From Hymenopellis radicata (lineage: Eukaryota > Basidiomycota > Agaricomycetes > Agaricales > Physalacriaceae), in the NCBI GenBank assembly GCA_015501595.1, contig JADNRX010000135.1, positions 62,001-126,000 of the forward strand: DNA of 64,000 nt, in the 5' to 3' direction. Shown here piece after piece: positions 45,238-55,864 of the stretch (within the stretch, counting starts at the first letter, position 1; each line of letters opens with the position of its first letter). The notes beneath the pieces are model-generated. The model saw nothing but the letters and a program-made list of their open reading frames with translations. It made no database searches and was not told the origin of the DNA. The translations under genes were made by a program, and so were the position numbers.

Positions 45238-47658
45238 GAGAGGGGCCAGCCACGATTCGTTGTAGGGAAGAACGGGCTTACGTTGGATGGATTTCTGACA
45301 TTCGATGCAGGATCGAATGAAATATGACACGTCGTCGTAAAGATTCGGCCAGTAGAAGCGATCTGCCAACAATCGATATGTGGCGTCGCGTCCGCGATGT
45401 CCTGTCTGCAAATGTGCTTCCATCATCAGATCACGACGTTTCGCGATGTCCTCGATAACGAGACGCGGCATCTTCTCGTCGGAACGTTTGGCCATCAGCC
45501 AGAGACGATCCTCTGCCAGTATGTATCTCCTGGACCTCTTGAGGAACGCGAGTTTTGTCTTGTCCGTCTTGCATTTCAGCGGGTATGTTCCTTCATGAAG
45601 GAAAAGTCGGAGCTCCTGCCAGAACAGTCCATCATCCTGGTCTCGCGTACCGTGTTTGTGTCCGGCTGCGTTTGCGAGCTCGGATTGTCCAAGGGGACGC
45701 AAGTCCGTTATCTCTGTAATCGCGTCTGTAAACAGCGTGGAAAATTCTTCTCCAGCTAAGGAGACAGTAGCAGAGAATTGTCTGGTGGATTTTCGATCAA
45801 AGAACTCTGGAAGAGGTCTGGAAGTGGAAACGTCTGTGTTGGCTAGAGCAGCACAATGGAACAGAGAGTACGCGTCGTCTTGCAGAAACGAGTCGGCGTG
45901 GTCGCCGTAACGGTCGTGTGTGTCAATCTGGAGACCAACAGAGGTGTGGAAAACAGGTATATTCGCCGCCATGGCGGCTCGAGTCAAGAACGGATTAGAC
46001 GCCCGTATTCGAAGCGCGCTAAGCGCGAACCGAACAACGTGGGTCAGCGTGATTTCGTATATTGATGCCGAGTTGTCTGATCCGTTCCCGTCTTCGTCTT
46101 CCGTGTTCTTGCCGCCATCGTCTGTCCTCGACAGCATGCACTCATCATCGACATCAGGCTTGATCTGGCCATCGTTCTGGACGTCTTGAGGCTCGGGAGT
46201 GCGCGTACTGCGCGGATTTGATGCCACCATCTCGGCATCTTTCTCCTCCTCTGGTTCTCTCCTTCTCTTCTGCTGCTTGCTCCTGCGGGAATTGGATACT
46301 TCTGGACGCTGGAAGATGATATCGGGATCATCCCGGAATGGTGAGTCGTGTTCTTGTGGCTCTGGGTTGATGTTGATCTCGGCTGCCATAGTTCCTTGGC
46401 TGCTCTTGTTCCCATCTCTCGGTTGCGCGTTCTGGATGGATTCTGTGCGCGTTCCGGATGAACGTCGTTCCAAGATGATGTCGGGAATGCCTGGATGGCG
46501 CTGCTCGGTCCTTTCGTCCTTGCAGACGTGCATCTTTGCATTGCGATACTCGTCTCGGTCGACGCGCGTCCCGTATGCTAAGTCGTACGCGTCGAGGAAT
46601 GCTTCTGCATCGTCTGCTGGGTTACTGTGGCCAGTATCGATTTCTGGAGCTCGAGATAACGCGTCTTCCATCTTGAACGCGGTCGCAGGTACGTGTTTCG
46701 TTTCGAAATCAAATAATTGAATCCAACAAACCCATCGCAGCATTGGCGCATTGGGGACATCGTCGGGTCGTCGTAGCATCGCGGCCAACGATATAGCATC
46801 GTGTTCCAGGCGGAAATATACGCCCCACACACGGTGACGAAGGGCTTTCAAGGCTATGAACACTCCGAACACCTCAGTCTTCGGCTGCCCATAGTTTTGC
46901 TGTGATTTAGCGAACGTACAGGATCCGTACAACGTTGGATGCTTTTCTTCGTCGGTGATCTGGTAAAGGACCCATCCGGAGCCCATCCAACTGGAGTCGA
47001 CGCCCAGCACGATGAGTCCGTCATCCGAAGTACGTGGCGGTCGATTTATCAACTTCGCGCGGTCGTAGTCCATTCGGGCTAACACAGGAGCCGTTGTAAC
47101 TCGTTTCTTGAGTACTTCGACTGCGTCTTCGCCTGCGTCGGTCATCTGGAACTCTTCCTCTGACTTGATAAGCAACACGGTGAGTGGCTTCGTGATCATC
47201 GCGTAGTTTTTGATCCATCGACGAGCACCTCCTGCTAGGCCAAGGAACATCCGTACTTCGCCCACGGATATGGGTATAGGCCATTTGAGGATTTTCTCAA
47301 CGAGTTCGGGCCCGAGGATCCAGCCTTCGTAGGAGACGACGGATCCAACGATTGTGAGCTTGAATATGGCAAGTATGGTCTTGTATCCGGAGATGGTGAT
47401 CCCCGCCGCCTCAAGAGCAGAGAAGAATGCGTCTAGACGAGGTATGAACTCCCATATGAATCGTCTGAACTGCTCCTCTTTGTCAACAGTCTCGTTGTTG
47501 TAACGCGATAGTGGCCCACGGATGCCGCAGTCATCCATGAAGTTGTCGCCCCATTGTTTGACTTTCACAGGTTTCAGAGCGTGGTCCGTTCATCGACAGA
47601 ACTCTTGTACAGAGTTTGTACACCCTTGAACGAGAGTGCACGATTGCACCGGATGATC

Positions 47659-48804
47659 TAGAGACCTCAACGAGTCCGACGCGAGTCAGACTCGCGACTC
47701 GTGACGCGAGTACTCACATAAAAAGAAGTCCAGTTCAGACTCGCGTCAGACTCGACTCGCAATGACTCACGAGTCATCGCGAGTCCACTCGCGAGTACTC
47801 ACCATGAGTCCGAGTCATCTCGGATACTCACGAGTACTCGCGAGTCCATACACCCCCAAGCATTCATGCGCAGCGAGCATCCCCGGGCAATGGCACGGGG
47901 ACAGTCAGCTGGGCATGAGGGTATGGTGGGGGTGATGGTGGAAGGACGGTGGTGGTGGTGGAAGGATAGTGGTGGTGGAGGAAGGTGGTGGTGGAGGATG
48001 GTGGTGGTGGTGGTCGACTCCGAACGACTCGTCGTCGCATCCATCTCGCATCATCCGCCTCATCGCATCACATCCCCCTCCTCATCACATCATCATCATC
48101 ATCGTGCCGTCGTCGTCGTCGTCCTCATCCATCATCGGCGCCGCGATCCAGTGACTGAATCGTGTACTGCCCGTTTGCGGGGCTTACGCGTGCTGGAGAC
48201 GACTTTTAAGTCGTCTCCATCGACGCCGACTCAAAGTCGAGCGCCGCTCGTGTCGACGCCGACTTGAAGTCGAGCGGTGATAGTGTCGTTGCCGACTTGA
48301 AGTCGAGCAACGGGTCGTGTTCCAGCTCTGCTACTGGCGCAGAGCCAGCAGCAGCGGGTCCGGCACAAAGCCGAGGCCAAAAACACACCCTACAGCTGGC
48401 TGACAATCGTCAGCGCAGCGGGAGCGACAATCGTCACTCCCTGGGTGTTGGCGGTGTTCGTGGTGGTGGTTGAGAAGAGAGTAATACCACTCGATCAGAC
48501 GCTGACGCGTCGCTTCGGGACTCGGCCCGGATCGCCGGATCGAGCAGGATAATCGCGCACGTCTCGTTCTCGAGACGTTGCGGACCATTTGCTCTGCAAA
48601 AAATTGGTAAATTTAGTTTAAATATATATCTAAATATTTGCGAGTCATCGTGTGATGACTCGCGGTCTGAAAATGGATACTCAGACTCGTGCTCGGACTC
48701 GCGAGTATGTGACTCGCGAGTCACACGAGTGCGAACACCGACGTGCCCGAGGCGAGTCGAGTCACCAGATGACTCGGTGACTCGGTGACTCGTTGAGGTC
48801 TCTA
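47659..48804. mobile_element. Non-autonomous hAT element, family A (copy 2)
   Basis: Same termini as 4818-5951 (TAGAGACCTCAACGAGTC), flanked by GGATGATC duplications at 47651-47658 and 48805-48812. Ends have arrays of ACTCGCGAGT-type palindromes; the interior has GGTGGTGGTGG runs, shared text GGCACAAAGCCGAGGCC, and the CCCCGGGCAATGGCACGGGG near-palindrome. No transposase. It splits the RT domain of the Ty3 element. Confidence 0.93.
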
Positions 48805-49777
48805 GGATGATCCAATGCGTGACATGTGGTGAGTGGTCGGGAAATCTTTGCAAGACGACAGGCATCGTAGCCTGAAAACATGTCTCCGATGCAGTAAACT
48901 GAATATCCCACATAGGATTCAGCAAACTCGTTGATGTTCGGGGGAAGTGAGGCATCTCGAACTGTGACTGCGTTGAGCTCTTCGACATTGATAACCAAAC
49001 GGACTGGTGGACTCGAGCCGGGTTTCTTCGCAACCGGAAATATTACAGATCGATAGCTGGCCACGGATGGCTCAAACTTGCCAGCCTGTTCGAGCCGTCG
49101 GATTTCGTCTCTAACGTGATCGCGGAGCGCAATAGGAATGAAGATTGGTGGTCTCTGCCACGGGGTGTGTTCGATAACGGGGATCTCGTAGTCGGGGTAG
49201 TATTCTGGGCTGAACTCGCCCTTCTCGGAATAATCGAATGCAAAGGCATTTGGGTGCAGCATCACCACGTAAGCCATTGCGCGCATCTCTTTCGGAGTGA
49301 GGGTATCTGGAGGAATCTTGGAAAGCAACAAGTCCAGCCGCTCACGCGTGATGCGGCCAGAGAAATCAAGGGAATCAATAGGAGGTGGATCAAGTGGAAT
49401 GGGATTTGGGGGATGTTCGGGTATGTCTTTGAAGACTTGTGCAGCTGGATCGGGCATATAGGATGGTACTGGTCTGTACTTCCGTGCAACGGGTTTGAAA
49501 TGACGTCCTGTCTTCTTCGGTCGGGGTTGTGAGATCTGGTTTGCCGGGTTAGCGCCATACATATGCAAGGCGCGGTCCGTCCATCGGGTAGAGGGAATGT
49601 GGTTCGGGTCTATGCCCGAGGAATGAATGTAATCGTGTATAAGAGAATCAAAATGTTCGGGTGGCTGTGTGTTCATTAAGAAATCGTGATCGGAATAGGC
49701 AGGATTGCCCATTAAACATTCGAAGGATCTTCCTAAGGTGGCTGGGTTGGAGCGGAAGACCTTCTCTTCGCACTCCT

Positions 49778-52219
49778 TCAATAAAAATCCTTGTCGTCTT
49801 CGTCCGGCACTTCCTCAATGCGAGACGTATGAGTATGTTTCGTCTTGATCTCTGTCTGATTCCGTGGATCCTCTGGTGAAGCGATGATAACCGAAAGCGT
49901 GGGTGCATAAGACTGGTCTCCATTCTTCCAAAGCAGAAGCTGAACCTCTCCAGTTCTCGAGTAGTTGATCCGAGCCGTGTAGTAATGGAGGAATGGCTGT
50001 CCAAGGATCAGGTCATATGAAGTCCCGATGTTCTCCATCCTCGAAACGAACAGGTGATGTGTGAAGTCGTGTGAGCCGATAACGAGAGGTGCATCCAAGC
50101 AACATCCAAGCAATCTCTCTGCATCTCCATGAATTCCTTTGAGTGACCAATTCGCGCCAGCGAAATCCAAAGCAAGTCCACTCTTGTTCGCAATCCGTTG
50201 ACCTGTGATGTTCAACTCTGATCCTGTATCAATCATAGCCCGATAGGAAACTCCGTTGATCTTGACGTTCACGATTCCGGTAACCATTGCAAAGAACGGT
50301 TTATCGATAACTGCAATAGCACTCGTGTGGTATCGGATGAATTCCTCCACCTCCTCGACATTGTCTGCACCGCACTCCAAGGTCATACCCTGGAATGGGT
50401 TATTCCCTTCTGCCTTTGTCGCATAGACGGTGTCGACTTGCTCCACAAAGTCGCTATACTCTGCTGCTCGGTTGGTGTACTCGCGTCGGGACTTGGTGGC
50501 ATCGTTAACCGATTGACGTAGTGCAGGACTCATTCCTACGAGATCCTTGACAGAGATGGTGATCTGGTTGTCCATAACCCTCTGATAAACCGATTTGACG
50601 TCGACGTTCTCTTGGATATCAGACGTGAAGCGCCAGGCGGGAGGCTTTGCAGCCTTCGAGTTCGTATCATCCTTCATTGCAACGTCCGGCTTGTCTCGTG
50701 ATGGCTGAGAGGCTTTCCATCCTTCCTCTCTGTTGATAGGATTCGGTGGAGGCGTGATGTTCATCGGCTTCGGCGCAGGCGGTTTGACAACTCGTGCAGG
50801 AGGAATAACTGGAGTAGTACCCTCCCAATGCTTTCCTTTTCCATCAGATGCCTGGGTAGGATTGTAGCGATTGTCCTTCGTTTGAGATCGAGTAGCAGGG
50901 TCTGACATGTGCGGCGTCAACGTGGCAACTCCGAAGATTCCTCTACCCAACTGCAGAACCTGTCCACCATTGTCAAAATAGGCACCAAGGTTGCTGGTGG
51001 AGGCACTTGTAGAGGGCTGAGAAGGCGTTATCCTTGTCGTAGGCGGAGCAGCTGTCTGCTGGCGCAAGTATCCAGCCAAACCTCCAACTGTGTTTCTGGG
51101 CACCATTGGAAGATCAGCACCATTCGGGAGCGTGTATCGATTGCCGTTCATCTGCACAAGTCCTTCCTGAATCAAAGGAAGCATAGCTGGGCAACGATGT
51201 GGACTTGGAGGATGGGTATTCGTGTACTCTCCACAGATCCAGCACCGACGAGTGGCAGGAGTGAAGCGTGAGTCGCTCTGGTGTTCGTTCTTGAGCTCTG
51301 CCAGACTAAGCTGCATCTTGCGCATCGCTTCTGTCAAATCCTCGATCTGTGAAGACGTGGCCTGGGGTTTTGCTGATGGACCAGGAGTAGGAGGACGAGG
51401 AGCTGGAGTGATCTCCTCTGTAACACGATTCCCATCGTCATCAAAGCGCAACTCCTTGTCTTTAGCAGGCTTGGACTTCCACTCTTCGTACAGAATGCTG
51501 TCCGAATCGAAGCGTGCCTTCAACAGCTTCACAACGGCCATAACCTTGGGTGGAGAAGTCTTCTTTCGCTGAGCCTCCGGCAACAGGTTGTGCAGCCAGA
51601 CCTTCAGGGAAGTGGGTACACCTTCGACGAAGAAATTGTCGTACTGTGCGTCTGTGATCAACTTGTTCTTCTTCAACGGGGCAGCGTTCTTCACGAAGTC
51701 GCGATAATAGTCCGTGACTGCCTCTTCCGATGCGAAGGGAGCCTTAGCAGCGCACTGGTGAACGAAGATCTTGAACTCCTCGACAGTATACTTCTTCGGT
51801 TGATCTCGTCCTCCATAAAGCTCTTTGAGGACTTCGACGGCTTTGTCCCACGTGCGTCCTGCCTCATCCTTATCGAACTCTGGGAGGAAGCGAAGTTGCT
51901 CTTTTACTTCGTCTGATGAATAGCGGAGGATGTAGTCGACGAGGGCATCCTTGTTAGAGATGCCAGCATTGGATCCGTGACTGGATACGATGTCGAGGAA
52001 ATCATCGGTGAAACGGCCATTGTAACGAGGTGCACCAACTGTCCCGGGAATGGGCATGGGCACGAGTAATGTTGAGAAGCTCATCTGGGGCTGTTGTTGG
52101 GTAGCTGTCTGTAACTGGGATTGTGTTTGGGATTGGGATTGGGGATTCGGTTGTACTGGGTTTGTCGAGGAACTAGCTGGCATGGACTGCCTTGGAATGG
52201 GAAATGGCAACAAGGACAC
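49778..52219 (-). CDS. Ty3 gag-protease polyprotein
   Basis: An intact frame of 813 residues from MSLLPFPIPRQSMPASS. An N-terminal Pro/Gln/Ser stretch precedes the capsid-like region (YNGRFTDDFLDIV..SSDEVKEQLRFL..RDQPKKYTVEEFKIFVHQ, residues about 55-250). A zinc-knuckle-like CWICGEYTNTHPPSPHRC lies near residue 330, then a Pro-rich linker. The retropepsin site is AMIDTGSELNITGQR near residue 680. The stop TGA at 49778-49780 overlaps the pol frame (TTGA), just after a run of five T, so pol may be made by -1 frameshift or by reinitiation. The protein assembles particles and cleaves the polyproteins in relatives. Confidence 0.9.
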   Translation of the reverse strand: MSLLPFPIPRQSMPASSSTNPVQPNPQSQSQTQSQLQTATQQQPQMSFSTLLVPMPIPGTVGAPRYNGRFTDDFLDIVSSHGSNAGISNKDALVDYILRYSSDEVKEQLRFLPEFDKDEAGRTWDKAVEVLKELYGGRDQPKKYTVEEFKIFVHQCAAKAPFASEEAVTDYYRDFVKNAAPLKKNKLITDAQYDNFFVEGVPTSLKVWLHNLLPEAQRKKTSPPKVMAVVKLLKARFDSDSILYEEWKSKPAKDKELRFDDDGNRVTEEITPAPRPPTPGPSAKPQATSSQIEDLTEAMRKMQLSLAELKNEHQSDSRFTPATRRCWICGEYTNTHPPSPHRCPAMLPLIQEGLVQMNGNRYTLPNGADLPMVPRNTVGGLAGYLRQQTAAPPTTRITPSQPSTSASTSNLGAYFDNGGQVLQLGRGIFGVATLTPHMSDPATRSQTKDNRYNPTQASDGKGKHWEGTTPVIPPARVVKPPAPKPMNITPPPNPINREEGWKASQPSRDKPDVAMKDDTNSKAAKPPAWRFTSDIQENVDVKSVYQRVMDNQITISVKDLVGMSPALRQSVNDATKSRREYTNRAAEYSDFVEQVDTVYATKAEGNNPFQGMTLECGADNVEEVEEFIRYHTSAIAVIDKPFFAMVTGIVNVKINGVSYRAMIDTGSELNITGQRIANKSGLALDFAGANWSLKGIHGDAERLLGCCLDAPLVIGSHDFTHHLFVSRMENIGTSYDLILGQPFLHYYTARINYSRTGEVQLLLWKNGDQSYAPTLSVIIASPEDPRNQTEIKTKHTHTSRIEEVPDEDDKDFY

Positions 52220-52269
52220 GTGTTATCGAATGGAAACACTGGACAAGGGGCTTCTGGTTCGACTATTCC

Positions 52270-52285
52270 CTCGCGGTGGGCTCCA
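52270..52285 (-). promoter_or_regulatory. tRNA primer-binding site of the Ty3 element
   Basis: On the minus strand, one base after the 5' LTR, the sequence TGGAGCCCACCGCGAG begins with the TGG that pairs with a tRNA CCA end. The matching tRNA would end CTCGCGGTGGGCTCCA; I cannot name it without a tRNA set. Confidence 0.75.
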
Positions 52286-52286
52286 C

Positions 52287-52770
52287 TGTAGACGTAGACG
52301 TCAGTCTGTGCGTCGAATATGTATGTGCGAGGTATAGTCAGTTGCGATAGGAGCTGGTCGAAGCCGTAAGTCGAGTGATCAGATGTGAAATGTAGAGTAC
52401 GTCTCGAATGAATATGCTCTGCTCCTTCTTGCACTCCGTGCTCTGAGCGTCAAGCGAAATCAAGGCGTAAGAGAATGAGATTCTGACTGTGGTGGTAAGA
52501 AGGTAAGGTAGGTATGGGTCTAAGCCTACAGTAACTAGGCCCATGGTCTAGAGGGTGAAGAGTGGTGTGATCCTAGGAATTAAATAAGTGGTGTGATATA
52601 GGTCTGGACTAAGCCAGAGGAATGGAGACTGAGGTGGGCTGATCTGTGAGTAAAAGCAAGTAGGTAAGCATAAAGTAAAGGCAGAGAGTCAAATCCCAAG
52701 TCGAGGAACTGTCACCGGTGAATGAACCCAATCCGACTCTGCGACGAGCGCACTAAGGTGCACTACTACA
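52287..52770 (-). repeat. Right (5') LTR of the Ty3 element
   Basis: 484 bp with TG..CA ends. On the plus strand it runs from TGTAGACGTAGACGTC to GGTGCACTACTACA. It looks identical to the two pieces of the left LTR. It drives transcription on the minus strand. Confidence 0.95.
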
Positions 52771-53319
52771 CCGGACGCACAGACGATGGTACACCTTACC
52801 AGCAATACACTCCCATCAATTCACAATCGTGCCAAAGTCTCGATGGAGGCATGGGATCGCGTCTTGACAATCAGGTAGGCGACGATGAGGAAATACCCGT
52901 GAGAACGAACCAAGAGAGGGTCTTCTCTTGCTTGCCAGTGAGATAAAGCTGAGGGACATATTAGGAACGAGCTATGAAGGTATAGGAGCTTAGACAACAT
53001 GCCGAAAGGATGTCGTGCTCTCGAGGCAACAATTTGTCAGCTCAGAGCATTCCACAGCGAGGAATGTACCTGCAAGCCTGGTACGGACAGGACGACTCAA
53101 CACTGGCAGATTCTCGATCCACGACTCGGAGGGTCGCCTCGCTGGCGGGCTTTTGAGTGGAGGAAAATAGACCTAACAGTAGTACGTGAGAAAGTCGGTA
53201 CAAATGGTAGTAAACGGTGCACTTACAGCATAAAAGACCAACGAAATCGTGGTAGACTTGAAGCGCCATATGGTGGCCTCGCTGGCGGTGCATCAAGAGT
53301 CGAGAAATGAGAATAGGTC
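52771..53319. other. Intergenic flank of the Ty3 element
   Basis: No gene recognised. A near-repeat GGTCGCCTCGCTGGCGGGC / GGTGGCCTCGCTGGCGG occurs near 53130 and 53272, of unknown meaning. Confidence 0.35.
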
Positions 53320-53721
53320 CTAGGCGAATGATTTAGCGGAATGAGCCAAAAGAGCAAAATCACGTACAACAGTTCCGTCACCATGATCTAAAGGAAAGTC
53401 GTGATATAGGAATGAGACAATTACGGGACGAAACATACCGCGGTTTATGCTCAATCTGGTCGAATCCTACATGAAGAAGACAGGTCAATAATGAAGATCA
53501 AAATGAACCAAAAGACATACCACGTATCCAGGGCCAAAAGACAGTCCGGCGAGGACACCGGCAGCTGCCCTGTCTTCAAGACTCAGTTCCCATGGAAAGG
53601 ACACCGAGAACGCAGTCCACACGCGGTCGAATGTAATATCCGGCAAGAATATCAGCATTAAAATGGTAAACAAAAGGGCAAGAAAAGCGCAATCGAGTTG
53701 TCCAGATTTCAGAATAGTCAA
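53320..53721 (-). CDS. Small hypothetical membrane protein
   Basis: From MTILKSGQLDCAFLALLFTI the first exon carries one clear membrane segment (AFLALLFTILMLIFL) and a second weaker hydrophobic stretch (AAAGVLAGLSFGPGYV). Two introns (GTATGT..TAG each, about 50 nt) lead in phase to DSTRLSINR and HGDGTVVRDFALLAHS, ending at 53320. Total about 100 residues. No family recognised; it may be a shortened gene. Confidence 0.4.
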
Positions 53722-54559
53722 CGTGGGTTCCTAGTAATTCGCTGAGAGTGACGAAACCGAATCCGAAGCGCCCACGGGTCGAAACAGGGCTAGGAGGAAG
53801 AGGGACATGACGGTTAGAGGGAAGGAGACCACTTTGATCTTTGATCGCCTAGATCCAAATGCGGCAAGGCAGAGGTTCGTCTTTCCCCATCATCATCAAC
53901 GAGATGAACACTGATTATTTTCAGACACTACGCGTCCTGCTGTCCTCAAACGCTATCTGACCACGATTTTCGAATTCTGGACCGATTCCAGCGCAACCTG
54001 GATGAATTCTCACGATTTGAAGTTTGACCAGGGCAAATTTACTTGCTGTAGATACGTTAGTTGGACAAGAGGCGCGTTTCTTGAGGTGTTACTGCAGTTG
54101 AAATCCTGACAGACTTTCAAAGGGAATCTTGAGTCTTCGCTTGAAATGGCCCTCGTGAGGTACAGCATTTGAACTCGAACTGCGACGGGGAGGACTAGCT
54201 TTGACAGAGATCCGCGATTCACCTCGCTAATACGCTGCGAGTCATACGACGCCGTCTCATAGGATGACGCACTTCCGCCGGGTGAAGCGCGTCGTTTCAT
54301 GTTCTGCTCCCGGCTATTCTGGTATTGCCTGGACTTCCCACGCACATCTACCCGCATGGATTCGCCGACTCACTTTCGGATAAACTGCCGTTGATTGAGA
54401 TCTGGCTCTTGCGGTGTTCGGCTTTATTTTCTGATTTGGACATATGGACGGCGAACTCATTCTCGCGGATAAGTATGCCTTGGTCTGCTTGAATCCTTAT
54501 GCTAATATTCTTCGCCTGGACCCACGCCCGTGGGTCCAGGCACACCATGTGCAGAAATC
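53722..54559. other. Gene-poor region with a 12-bp inverted repeat
   Basis: A minus-strand frame at 54010-54357 has no domain signature. CCTGGACCCACG and CGTGGGTCCAGG near 54517-54543 form a perfect inverted repeat just before the minisatellite begins. Confidence 0.4.
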
Positions 54560-54830
54560 CTCCGCGCGTAGGATTTCCGCAGGTTGGACCCTGTCGAATC
54601 TCTCCGCGCGTAGGATTTCTGCAGGGACCCGAGTAGTGGACCCTGTTGAATCTCTACGCGCGTAGGATTTCCGCAGGTTGGACCCTGTCAAATCTCTCCG
54701 CGCGTAGGATTTCCGCGGGGACCCGAGTACTGGACCCTGTCGAATCTCTACGCGCGTAGGATTTCGACATGGACCCGAGTAGTGGACCCTGTTGAATCCC
54801 TACGCGCGTAGGATTTCCGCATCAGACTCT
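54560..54830. repeat. Palindrome-bearing minisatellite (six units)
   Basis: Six units, alternating about 42 and 52 bp, each with (C/A)CGCGCGTAGGATTTC followed by GGACCCTGT(C/T)(G/A)AATCTCT. Several units hold the perfect 12-bp palindrome CTACGCGCGTAG. No coding meaning. Confidence 0.85.
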
Positions 54831-55700
54831 CACCCGGGCAATCTCCTAGTCCCCATCCTGCGGGTACAGATTGCTGGATGCTGGGTCTCCTAGGGTTTTC
54901 AACACCCAGGAATCCGAATTCACGCCCTGATTGGCGGTGCCTATCCTCGTTCGCGTGCTAGGACACCATCTCCTCCTTTAGCCATAGTCTGGCTGCATTT
55001 CGCTCTCTCCCGGCGCTCTCTCTACGTCGTCCTGGCGTATCTGACCGTTTTAGACGTCTGGAAATCGATTCCAGCCGTTCCCGGACCCGCGCGACGCCTC
55101 GTTGAGGCTCCAGCCTATCATCTCCTCCTCTAGCAATATTCTGGGTGCATTTCGCTCTCTTCTGGGGCTCCATTTACCTATCCCTCGTGCATCCGGGGGG
55201 TTTGGACACCCAGAAGTCCGAATCCGCGCTCCGCTTGACCTCCCCTGTCCTCGTTCTTTCGCCAGACTATCCTGCTCTCATCACTCTTCCTGGGCTTCAT
55301 ACCTCCGCATCTGCAACTCCAGATATTCGTGTCTGCATTTTCCTAATGTATTTGAGGTCCAGGAACTCGAATCTGGTGTCTGATTGACCGCGCCTGTTCG
55401 CGTTGCCGCACTAGGACATCCAGTACTGCATTTCCTTTCATATTCCGCATCTCACTATAACTGTGTACTCAGTTCTTCGAGTGAGTATCACCTCACTGTT
55501 TAAGACCTTCAGGAATGAGAATTCAGCACCAGTTTGACCGTGCATGTCATACATCTCTCTGTGGATCTCTGTGTGACTTTGGTCGGGCTTGTCCGGCTCC
55601 GACCGGCATCGACCGGCATCGACCGGCTTCATCCGGCACATCTGGATTCTACTGGGAGCAGGATGAGTGCAGTCAAACGGACAGTATACTGTGAATGCTA
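54831..55700. repeat. Diverged units of the ~150-bp satellite, then unannotated DNA
   Basis: From about 54955 to 55200 the text matches units of the satellite at 27580-28800, including AAATCGATT, CGTTCCCGGACCCGCGCGACG and TTTCGCTCTCT. After 55200 the similarity fades. A GACCGGCATC triplet occurs near 55595-55630. No gene seen. Confidence 0.6.
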
Positions 55701-55864
55701 GATGTCAGGAAGCGTAGTTCACCAGCCAGTTAGGTATATCCATGTTCAGATGTGGTGCGAGTGTCTGGGCAGAGAGATCTGTTCCCGTCTGTAGTGGCCA
55801 GCGCGGTGTCTGTGGGAAAATGAGACCTGGGGTGACAAAATATGAGAGGTGAGTACAGATAGTA

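Larger units (their letters stand above)
43021..49781 (-). pseudogene. Ty3 pol: reverse transcriptase, RNase H, integrase (interrupted)
   Basis: Segment 49781-48813 has the RT palm start (RPPIFIPIALRDHVRDEIRR, SVIFPVAKKPGSSPPVRLVI, YCIGDMFSGYDACRL with the first catalytic Asp). After the hAT insertion, 47650-45246 continues with NFMDDCG (the YxDD box as FMDD), RNase H (LIVLGVDSSWMGSGW) and the integrase zinc-binding HHCC region (HLQTGHRGRDATY..CIECQ). After the second hAT insertion, 44016-43021 holds the integrase core: Asp in HWDLDTIHVP, Asp in VITIDGGPEF, Glu in NAPLERHH, and a GPY-type C-terminal domain (YAGPYII). Both insertions keep the surrounding frame once removed. One TGA lies in RT near 47585, where the family has a codon in the FxRxTDHA motif. 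Pol lies in the -1 frame relative to gag. Confidence 0.93.
35106..52770 (-). mobile_element. Ty3 (gypsy) LTR retrotransposon with three nested insertions
   Basis: The element is flanked by CCGG duplications (35102-35105 and 52771-52774). Its order on the minus strand is LTR, tRNA primer site, gag-protease, pol (RT, RNase H, integrase), an extra ORF, LTR. Integrase follows RNase H, the Ty3 order. Without its insertions it would be about 9.2 kb. The two LTRs are 484 bp each and appear identical by eye, so insertion is recent. It is now broken by a 6.1-kb element in the left LTR, two hAT elements in pol, and one in-frame stop in RT. Confidence 0.93.
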
